From the NCBI GenBank assembly GCA_016190405.1, contig JACPQO010000137.1:1-12226 (forward strand): 12,226 nt of DNA, in the 5' to 3' direction. Positions within the stretch are counted from its first letter, which is position 1; every line of letters starts with the position of its first letter. This document shows positions 5,902 through 12,226 of the stretch, piece by piece. Source of the DNA: Chloroflexota bacterium. Its GTDB lineage: Bacteria > Chloroflexota > Dehalococcoidia > SM23-28-2 > RBG-16-64-32. Under the pieces are notes generated by a model. The model searched no databases, was not told where the DNA came from, and saw nothing but the letters and a program-made list of their open reading frames with translations. Made by a program: the position numbers and the translations under genes.

Positions 5902-6867
5902 TCACGTCATCGCTCGCAGCAGCCGGATCCGCTCCTCCACCGGCGGGTGGGTGGCGAACAGGTTGTTAATAAAGCTTTCGTGGCCCTTAAGGGGGTTGGC
6001 GATGTACAGATGGGCCGTGGCCTTGTTGGCGACCTCCAGCGGCTCCGGGTCCTTCGATATCTTGTCCAGGGCGGCGGCCAGCGCCTCTGGGTCCCGGCTC
6101 AGCAGCGCCCCCGAGGAGTCGGCCAGGTACTCCCGCTGCCGGGAGACGGCCAGCCGCATGACCGTGGCCGCCAGCGGCGCGATGATGATGAACAGCAACG
6201 CGCCCACCAGTATCAGCAGCCCGATGGCCCCGCCACCCTTGCCGCGGTTACGGGAGCGGGCGCCGGCGCCGTACCAGGTGAAGCGCAACAGGAGGTCCGC
6301 CAGCAGCGCCACCAACCCCACCATCACGGCCAGCAGGGTCATGATGCGGATATCGTAGTTGCCGATGTGGGACAGCTCGTGGGCGATGACCCCTTGCAGC
6401 TCCCGCCGCTCTAGCTTGTCCAGCAGCCCGCGCGTGGCCACCACGTGGGCGTTGTTGGGGTCGCGGCCGGTGGCGAAGGCGTTGGGCGCGCTGTCCTCGA
6501 TGACGTAGACCTTGGGCATCGGCAGCCCGGCGCCGATGCACAGGTTCTCCACCGCCCGGTGCAGCTCCGGCTCCTCTTCCTTGGTCACCTCATGCACGCC
6601 GGAGATGCCCAGCACGGTGGCCGGCGCCGCCACGTACATGATGAACCCGATGGGCAGGGCGATGACCGCCGCCCCTATGGCGAACGTCGCGGTTGTGGCG
6701 GCCAGGTCCTCGCTGGCTGTCCCGGCGTAGGCCGCCAGGAAAGCCCCCACCGCGGCGAAGAAGGCCGCGAAGAAGGCGACAAACAGCGCCATGAGCACAA
6801 TGGTGCTGCGCCGGTTAGCGTCGATCCGGTCGTAGACCAGGACCCGCTCTTGGGGAATCTGCGCCAT
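5902..6867 (-). CDS. htpX: M48 family zinc metalloprotease HtpX
   Basis: A 321-residue membrane protease for quality control of membrane proteins. Hydrophobic segments lie at about 23-48 and 60-82 before the catalytic domain, with two more after it (about 175-195 and 213-237). The zinc motif HELSH is at 163-167, and the third ligand is probably Glu246 in SRQREYLAD, as expected for M48. The conserved APNAFATGRDPNNAHVVAT region is intact, as is the C-terminal THPPVEERIRLLR. It starts 16 bases after the lemA stop on the same strand, without a strong ribosome site of its own, so it is probably expressed by coupling with lemA. LemA-HtpX pairs are common in bacteria. Confidence 0.95.
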   Translation of the reverse strand: MAQIPQERVLVYDRIDANRRSTIVLMALFVAFFAAFFAAVGAFLAAYAGTASEDLAATTATFAIGAAVIALPIGFIMYVAAPATVLGISGVHEVTKEEEPELHRAVENLCIGAGLPMPKVYVIEDSAPNAFATGRDPNNAHVVATRGLLDKLERRELQGVIAHELSHIGNYDIRIMTLLAVMVGLVALLADLLLRFTWYGAGARSRNRGKGGGAIGLLILVGALLFIIIAPLAATVMRLAVSRQREYLADSSGALLSRDPEALAAALDKISKDPEPLEVANKATAHLYIANPLKGHESFINNLFATHPPVEERIRLLRAMT

Positions 6868-6883
6868 CAGGGTGCGCGAAGGG

Positions 6884-7462
6884 CTAGTCGCGCTTGCCGC
6901 CGCTGAAGTCTACGTGGACCTCCTCGCGCGCCTCCTCTTCGGCCTCGAAGAATTCGGCCGGCTGGAAGTTGAACATGTTGGCGATCATCACGCTGGGGAA
7001 CACCTGGATGCGGTTGTTGTAGCTCAGCACGTTGGTGTTGTAGAACTGCCGCGCGAAGGCGATCTTCTCCTCGATGTCCGATAGCTCCGCCTGGAGCTCG
7101 CGGAAGTTCTGGGCGGCCTGCAGCTGCGGATAGTTCTCCGCCACGGCGAACAGGTGGCGCAGGGCGCCGGTCAGCATGTTGTTGGCTTCGGCGGCCCCCT
7201 TGATGTCGCCCGCCTGCTCCAGGGCCGCCCGCGCCCGCGTCACCTCCTCGAAGGTCTCCCGCTCGTGCTCGGCGTACCCCTTGACCGTCTCCACCAGGTT
7301 GGGGACCAGGCTGGCCCTCCGCCGTAGCTGCACGTCGATCCCCGACCAGGCCTCTTTCACCCGGTTGCGCGACCGCACCAGGCCGTTATACATGCCCACC
7401 ATCACGAAGGCCATCAGCACGACGACGCCGACGATGACCGCGACGATGATGACCGTTGTCAT
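6884..7462 (-). CDS. lemA: LemA family protein
   Basis: A 192-residue protein with one N-terminal membrane segment (about 3-24) and a long helical body. It has the LemA signature regions [50 protein letters not shown] and [18 protein letters not shown]. LemA proteins are membrane-anchored helical bundles of unclear biochemical role, often next to HtpX-type proteases. The start is well supported by GGGAGGA 5 bases before the ATG. It is first gene of the lemA-htpX operon. The C-terminal tail is acidic ([14 protein letters not shown]). The ribosome site directly abuts a repeat copy at 7472-7494. Confidence 0.95.
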   Translation of the reverse strand: MTTVIIVAVIVGVVVLMAFVMVGMYNGLVRSRNRVKEAWSGIDVQLRRRASLVPNLVETVKGYAEHERETFEEVTRARAALEQAGDIKGAAEANNMLTGALRHLFAVAENYPQLQAAQNFRELQAELSDIEEKIAFARQFYNTNVLSYNNRIQVFPSVMIANMFNFQPAEFFEAEEEAREEVHVDFSGGKRD

Positions 7463-7471
7463 GTGGTCCTC

Positions 7472-7494
7472 CCTTCGGCAAGCTCCGGACAGGC
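7472..7494 (-). repeat. short interspersed repeat upstream of lemA
   Basis: On the minus strand this reads GCCTGTCCGGAGCTTGCCGAAGG. A related sequence in the opposite orientation, GCCTGTCCTGAGCGCAGCCG followed by AAAGG, starts at 7650. The end of this copy runs straight into the lemA ribosome binding site. Confidence 0.5.
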
Positions 7495-7538
7495 CCCGGC
7501 CGTCGAGGGTCTATAGAGTAAAACGGTCGAGACGCCTA

Positions 7539-7547
7539 ATTGTAGCA
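7539..7547 (-). promoter_or_regulatory. candidate extended -10 promoter for lemA-htpX
   Basis: On the minus strand TGCTACAAT gives an extended -10 (TGn then TACAAT, five of six match). The expected transcription start is near 7532, about 70 bases before the lemA ATG. No good -35 box is visible, which is usual for extended -10 promoters. Confidence 0.5.
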
Positions 7548-7649
7548 CGGGAAAGTACTCCAGGCTCCGGCGGCGAGGGTAGGGTGGGTGGCGCCAATTT
7601 ACGTTCTGTGCCAACAGGCGATGTGTATTGGCCCGACCGCAGCTTGAAA

Positions 7650-7680
7650 GCCTGTCCTGAGCGCAGCCGAAAGGCTGCGG
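7650..7680 (+). repeat. repeat copy with a GAAA-capped hairpin
   Basis: A second copy of the GCCTGTCC(T/G)GAGC repeat, opposite in orientation to 7472-7494. It includes CGCAGCC-GAAA-GGCTGCG (7662-7679), a perfect 7-bp stem with a GNRA-type tetraloop. The rest of the 7463-7820 gap holds the lemA promoter and the TGACCC array, with no supportable gene. Confidence 0.55.
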
Positions 7681-7762
7681 CATCGATAGCCTCTCGCATG
7701 CCACATCTTTCAAGGTGTGGTGGTGCATTACCAGAGGGCAAATTGGCGTGACATTAACCCGT

Positions 7763-7813
7763 TGACCCCTTGACCCACTGACCCCTTGACCCTTGACCCC
7801 TGACCCTTGACCC
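7763..7813 (+). repeat. tandem TGACCC array
   Basis: Seven TGACCC words start at 7763, 7771, 7779, 7787, 7794, 7801 and 7808, with the period shifting from 8 to 7 bases. The array ends 7 bases before the ATG of the 7821 gene, where a ribosome site would normally be. Each unit contains or resembles TTGACC. Copy number could vary by slippage. Confidence 0.8.
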
Positions 7814-7820
7814 TTATCTC

Positions 7821-8336
7821 ATGGCCACACGCGTCCACGACTTCATGTCGCTGGTCCTGGAGCGGACCACAGACCTGCTGCCGGAGGACCGGCGCCGCTT
7901 CACCGCCCGCATCCGCTTCGTCTGGCTCCAGCTCCACTATCACACCCCGGCCGTCCACTACGAGGTGTGGCTCACGCGCAAGACCGGCCGCATCGAGATC
8001 GGCCTCCACTTCGAGGGGCCGCGGGAGTTCTCCTACCGCTGGGCGGAGGTCATGGCGCCCTACATGCCGGAGATCCAAGCGCACCTCGGCCCCCAGGTGG
8101 AGCTCGAGGAGTGGACCTCGGCCTGGACGCGCCTCCACCAGACGCTGCCCTACGACCCTCTCTCGGAGCCGCTCGCCGAGGAGGTGGCCCGCCGTCTGGC
8201 CGACACCATCGCCGTCCTCCAGCCCATCGTAGAGCGGGAATTGCCCGCCTTCCCCAAGGAGCTGGAGTCGGTGGAGCCGACGCGGCCGTTGGGCAGCCGG
8301 CGCTTCGGCGGGCGGCGGCGCCGCCACCGTGGCTAG
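7821..8336 (+). CDS. conserved-looking protein of unknown function
   Basis: A 171-residue soluble protein without a signal peptide or membrane segment. The N-terminal part is helical (HDFMSLVLERTTDLLPEDRRRF). It leads into a likely beta-sheet region (ARIRFVWLQLHYHTPAVHYEVWLTRKTGRIEIGLHFEG), then helices (PLSEPLAEEVARRLADTIAVLQ). The tail is strongly basic (GSRRFGGRRRRHRG) and might bind nucleic acid. Codon use matches the flanking housekeeping genes. There is no ribosome site before the ATG at 7821, because the TGACCC array occupies that place; an internal ATG at 7845 is an alternative. Its stop codon directly touches the stop codon of the convergent ROK kinase gene. Family not recognised. 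Confidence 0.75.
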   Translation: MATRVHDFMSLVLERTTDLLPEDRRRFTARIRFVWLQLHYHTPAVHYEVWLTRKTGRIEIGLHFEGPREFSYRWAEVMAPYMPEIQAHLGPQVELEEWTSAWTRLHQTLPYDPLSEPLAEEVARRLADTIAVLQPIVERELPAFPKELESVEPTRPLGSRRFGGRRRRHRG

Positions 8337-9317
8337 TTAGCGCCCGCCGGCGACCGCCTCGCGCATCCGCGCGATCATGCCCAGGGACCCTGCCCGGTCG
8401 CCCAACACGCCCAAATCGAGGCGCACGTCCTTAAGGGGTTGGCTCATGGCCAGGGCCTGCATCGTCGTCCGGGCCTGCTCCATCAGCAGGTCACCGGCGC
8501 GGGCGACTCCACCGCCAATTAAGATGACTTCCGGATTGAAGATGTTAACGTAGCTGGCCAGCGCGATCCCCAGGTAGTGTCCGGCCAGTCGGAACGCCTC
8601 CCGGCTGGCCACGTCGCCCAGATCCACCGCCCGCTTCATCATCTCGGCCGTAACCGGGCCCTCGCGCCCCCGTAGCTCCGCCAGCACCTGCGATTCGCCC
8701 CCGGCCACCAGTTCCTCGCCGCGCCTGGCGATGGCCGTCCCTGAGGCGAAGGCCTCCAGGCAACCGCGGGCGCCGCAGCCGCAGGGCGGGCCGTGCGGGT
8801 CGATCATCACGTGTCCCAGCTCGCCGGCGGCCCCGCTCTTCCCCCGATATAGCTTGCCGTCGACGATAATGCCGCCGCCGACGCCGGTGCTCACGGTCAG
8901 GTACAGCATGTGGAGCGTGCCCTGGCCGCCGCCGAAGGCGTGCTCCCCCAGCGCCGCCGCCGTGGCGTCGTTCTCCAGCCACACCCTCACCCCCAGGCGG
9001 CCGCTCATGATCTCCACCAGCGGCACCTCGTGCCAGCCCGGAAGCTGCGGCGCGCTGGGCACCACCCCTCGCCTGACATCCACCGCCCCCGGCGAGGCGA
9101 TGCCCACTCCCTTCAGCTCGCTCAACTTGGCTCCCGCCTGCGCCGCGGCCGCCACCAGCGATTCCACCATGCGGGTAAGCACCGCCTCCAACCCCTCCTC
9201 CGTGCGGGAAGGGCGGATGTCCTCGCCGTAGACCTGGCCCTGGAGGTCTGCCACCAGGGCGCGCACCTTGGTGCCGCCCAGGTCAAGGGCGCCGTAGAGG
9301 GCGGGACGGTCCGCCAT
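8337..9317 (-). CDS. ROK family sugar kinase (glucokinase-like)
   Basis: A 326-residue kinase expected to phosphorylate glucose or a related sugar with ATP. It has the phosphate-binding LDLGGTK (11-17), and the catalytic Asp is in ENDATAAALGE (Asp117). The sugar-binding Glu lies in GELGH (Glu166). The ROK zinc site follows, with His169 and Cys179, Cys181 and Cys186 in PPCGCGARGCLEAFASG. STGVGGGIIVDGKLYRG and NPEVILIGGGVA are also typical. Length is normal for the family. The exact sugar cannot be told from sequence, and regulator-type ROK proteins are excluded by the lack of an N-terminal helix-turn-helix. No strong ribosome site precedes the ATG. It is convergent with the 7821 gene, with no bases between the two stops. 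Confidence 0.93.
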   Translation of the reverse strand: MADRPALYGALDLGGTKVRALVADLQGQVYGEDIRPSRTEEGLEAVLTRMVESLVAAAAQAGAKLSELKGVGIASPGAVDVRRGVVPSAPQLPGWHEVPLVEIMSGRLGVRVWLENDATAAALGEHAFGGGQGTLHMLYLTVSTGVGGGIIVDGKLYRGKSGAAGELGHVMIDPHGPPCGCGARGCLEAFASGTAIARRGEELVAGGESQVLAELRGREGPVTAEMMKRAVDLGDVASREAFRLAGHYLGIALASYVNIFNPEVILIGGGVARAGDLLMEQARTTMQALAMSQPLKDVRLDLGVLGDRAGSLGMIARMREAVAGGR

Positions 9318-9385
9318 GGCATCAAGCGACTGGACTAAGATGACTTAACCGCCTCGGCGCCAGCGGTGGAAGATGCTACTGAGCA

Positions 9386-9426
9386 ATTCTCTTGCAAAAC
9401 GCCTGGATGCGTAGCAAGAAGAGAAT
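9386..9426. other. long stem-loop between yccF-like gene and ROK kinase
   Basis: ATTCTC (9386-9391) pairs with GAGAAT (9421-9426), TTGC with GCAA (9414-9417) past a 3-base bulge, and ACGC (9399-9402) with GCGT (9409-9412) around CTGGAT. It is downstream of the YccF gene and upstream of the ROK gene, both on the minus strand. It lacks a T-tract, so it may be a weak terminator, a processing site or a leader structure. The rest of 9318-9477 shows nothing clear. Confidence 0.4.
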
Positions 9427-9477
9427 GTGGGCCAGGCTTCACTGGATAGCAAGGCATGCACATGGTAAAGACCAGTC

Positions 9478-9915
9478 CTACATCCGCCGCAGCGTTGTCA
9501 CGGCAGCCGAAACCCCCAACATCCAGAACGACATGGGAAGACCGATCACGGTTAAGCCTAGGACCCACGCCAGTTCCAACCACAGGAGACTGAACCACCA
9601 GCCAATAAGCACGAAGTAGACGGCACGCACCCAGAAGCCACGCTGTTCGACGTCGCGCCTCACGATGACCGTGCCACGCTCAGTGTGGAATGCCTCGATG
9701 TCATGGGCCATTGGCCTGAGAGTGAAGACTTGAGGAAGCCGATTCAACAACCAAAGCCCAAGAGGGAGGGTCAATACAAGTAGGTTCGCAACCCATGCAA
9801 CCAACAGGACAATCTGGCCCAACCACCAGCCGATAAAGATAAACCAGAGAGCCCGAACGAATATGTTCGGCCTCTCAGAATACGGCGTGGCTTCCAGAAC
9901 TGGCCGCTGGGACAC
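9478..9915 (-). CDS. YccF-type inner membrane protein
   Basis: A 145-residue membrane protein built of two copies of the YccF domain. Copy 1 (about 21-55) reads RALWFIFIGWWLG...LLVLTLPLGLWLLN, and copy 2 (about 96-135) reads RAVYFVLIGWWFS...LTVIGLPMSFWML. Each is a pair of closely spaced membrane segments with the GWW motif, and a soluble linker (AHDIEAFHTERGTVIVRRD) joins them. The role of YccF is not known. The start codon is GTG at 9915 with GAGG upstream at a slightly long spacing. A strong promoter lies 40-67 bases upstream (9955-9982). Codon use is a little less GC-biased than in neighbours. Confidence 0.88.
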   Translation of the reverse strand: MSQRPVLEATPYSERPNIFVRALWFIFIGWWLGQIVLLVAWVANLLVLTLPLGLWLLNRLPQVFTLRPMAHDIEAFHTERGTVIVRRDVEQRGFWVRAVYFVLIGWWFSLLWLELAWVLGLTVIGLPMSFWMLGVSAAVTTLRRM

Positions 9916-9935
9916 AGGGGTGCCTCGTTCACACG

Positions 9936-9954
9936 CTTGGCGAAATACGCCAAG
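9936..9954 (-). promoter_or_regulatory. inverted repeat at the start of the yccF-like transcript
   Basis: CTTGGCG and CGCCAAG form a perfect 7-bp inverted repeat with a 5-base spacer (TATTT on the minus strand). It begins right after the -10 box and covers the expected transcription start. It is either an operator for a dimeric repressor or a hairpin at the very 5' end of the mRNA. Confidence 0.45.
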
Positions 9955-9982
9955 ATTGTACCACCCGTGTTGAGGTTATCAA
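9955..9982 (-). promoter_or_regulatory. sigma-70 type promoter for the YccF gene
   Basis: On the minus strand TTGATA (9982-9977) and TACAAT (9960-9955) are separated by 16 bp. Each matches the consensus at five of six positions. The expected start is near 9948, giving a leader of about 30 bases to the GTG at 9915. This is the best promoter in the window. Confidence 0.6.
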
Positions 9983-10092
9983 CTGCAGGGACAACGCTTA
10001 GACGAGTCTGTCTCGGCCCCACACTTACGCTGAGAAAGCCCTGCCGCCCCGGGCTAGCCCGCAACGGCCCCACAATCTTGCCGAGGTGCGCC

Positions 10093-10512
10093 TCAGCCGC
10101 GCGACCAGAGGGTGTGATAGTTGTTGCCTAGCAGGGCGTCGCGGACGGCCTCTCGCTCCAGCCGCTCCACCTCCACAAACGCCCGCTTCACGGCCCGCGC
10201 CGCCTCCCGCCGCTCGCCCGCGTCGACGCGCTGGCGGACCCGCTCCACCAGCCCGCATTCGATCATGAAGCCGATGGAGTGGGGCCAGACGAAGAAGGTG
10301 AAGCGCTCCGGCACCCCGAAGCTGGGCCGGCGCTGCCCCAACCAGAAGAACCGCTCCTCCACGGTGCCCACCGGCTCCACCACCTCCACCATCGGCCCCT
10401 CCTCGCCGGAGCTGCGGGTGTCCACGATGAGCCGCTGCGGGAACAGCCGGAAGCCGACAGTGAATACGTCGCAGCTGTCCACCGCCTTGCGGACCTCGTC
10501 CAGGTCGATCAT
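10093..10512 (-). CDS. conserved-looking protein of unknown function
   Basis: A 139-residue soluble protein starting MIDLDEVRKAVDSCDVFTVGF. The N-terminal half looks like a beta-rich domain (VFTVGFRLFPQRLIVDTR, PMVEVVEPVGTVEERFFWLG). The second half is FTFFVWPHSIGFMIECG followed by a long charged helix (VRQRVDAGERREAARAVKRAFVEVERLEREAVRDALLG). There are no membrane segments or signal peptide. The ATG at 10512 is the first good methionine; a GTG at 10536 after GGGGGAAAG is a possible alternative adding eight residues. Residues upstream of that would be repeat-derived. It follows groEL on the same strand but is separated from it by the inverted 8-bp arrays. Family not recognised, though the composition is that of a real gene. 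Confidence 0.75.
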   Translation of the reverse strand: MIDLDEVRKAVDSCDVFTVGFRLFPQRLIVDTRSSGEEGPMVEVVEPVGTVEERFFWLGQRRPSFGVPERFTFFVWPHSIGFMIECGLVERVRQRVDAGERREAARAVKRAFVEVERLEREAVRDALLGNNYHTLWSRG

Positions 10513-10560
10513 CACGCCGTTTTCAGTGAACACAACTTTCCCCCAAAGACCGCCTCCCCA

Positions 10561-10592
10561 AACCAGCAAACCAGGGAACCAACAAACCAATT
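10561..10592 (-). repeat. 8-bp unit array, left arm
   Basis: Four degenerate 8-bp units: AACCAGCA, AACCAGGG, AACCAACA, AACCAATT. The unit AACCAACA is the reverse complement of the unit of the array at 10612-10651. The two arms are separated by about 20 bases and could form a long imperfect hairpin. Confidence 0.75.
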
Positions 10593-10595
10593 ATA
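10590..10595 (-). promoter_or_regulatory. candidate -10 box for the 10512 gene
   Basis: On the minus strand TATAAT is a perfect -10 hexamer lying between the two repeat arms. No -35 box is seen 16-18 bp upstream, where the sequence is AACAAA. Its start would be near 10583, about 70 bases before the ATG at 10512. Confidence 0.35.
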
Positions 10596-10611
10596 CCCTC
10601 CTGGCTCCTTA

Positions 10612-10651
10612 GTTTGTTGGTTTGTTGGTTTGTTGGTTTGTTGGTTTGTTG
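10612..10651 (+). repeat. 8-bp unit array, right arm
   Basis: Five perfect tandem copies of GTTTGTTG, ending 31 bases downstream of the groEL stop (groEL is on the minus strand). It is inverted relative to 10561-10592. Perfect copies here against degenerate ones on the left suggest recent expansion by slippage. Confidence 0.9.
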
Positions 10652-10682
10652 GTTCGGGGTGGTGACGCGGAGGGGCGGCGCT

Positions 10683-12226
<1,544 letters not shown>

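Noticed and set aside
5185..6414. Open frame of about 409 codons on the plus strand
   Set aside because: It begins in the selD remnant and palindrome, then runs antisense to the acetyltransferase and htpX genes. It has shadow composition and no domain.
7763..7813. CRISPR or iteron-type origin
   Set aside because: The 7-8 bp units have no spacers. No DnaA boxes, AT-rich segment or replication gene is present.
10561..10651. CRISPR-like array
   Set aside because: The units are 8 bp and directly adjacent with no unique spacers; it is a simple tandem repeat.

Overview
This is a high-G+C bacterial chromosome segment. It is closely packed with ordinary housekeeping genes and unusually rich in short interspersed palindromes and simple tandem repeats. 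The mix of genes (Sec-containing SelD, LemA-HtpX pair, ROK sugar kinase, YccF, GroEL without a GGM tail) and the palindromes of the GTAGGGGC...GCCCCTAC type fit a member of the Chloroflexota, perhaps a Dehalococcoidia-like lineage. That placement is inference from style, not proven by any marker here.

Layout: 1-50 holds the possible 5' end of a minus-strand gene that runs off the left edge. 119-1033 (minus) is a PflX-type radical SAM protein and 1094-1786 (minus) an endonuclease III. 1902-2948 (plus) is selD, whose catalytic position 17 is an in-frame TGA read as selenocysteine, followed by a SECIS-like hairpin. 3078-5132 (plus) is a compact three-gene operon of exported proteins of unknown function (one Trp-rich secreted protein, two putative lipoproteins). 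Directly after it, 5133-5204 is a frameshifted second copy of the last ~70 bases of selD, so the operon sits between two copies of the selD 3' end, as expected for a cassette inserted at that site. 5245-5775 (minus) is a GNAT acetyltransferase, and 7462 down to 5902 (minus) is a lemA-htpX operon with a candidate extended -10 promoter. 7821-8336 (plus) is an unknown protein that ends stop-to-stop against a ROK kinase (9317-8337, minus). 9915-9478 (minus) is a YccF membrane protein with a good promoter. 10512-10093 (minus) is an unknown conserved-looking protein, and 12226-10683 (minus) is groEL, cut by the right edge.

Intergenic space is mostly repeats: two perfect 28-30 bp palindromes that each supply a stop codon, two inverted hairpin elements with compensatory stem changes, a TGACCC array, and 8-bp-unit arrays in inverted orientation downstream of groEL. 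No tRNA, rRNA, CRISPR array, transposase, integrase or convincing rho-independent terminator was seen.

The strongest points for follow-up are the selenoprotein SelD, whose true start and catalytic residue an automatic caller would miss, and the three-gene exported-protein cassette bracketed by a duplicated selD 3' end. SelD makes selenophosphate for Sec-tRNA synthesis, so this genome should also carry selA, selB and selC elsewhere.
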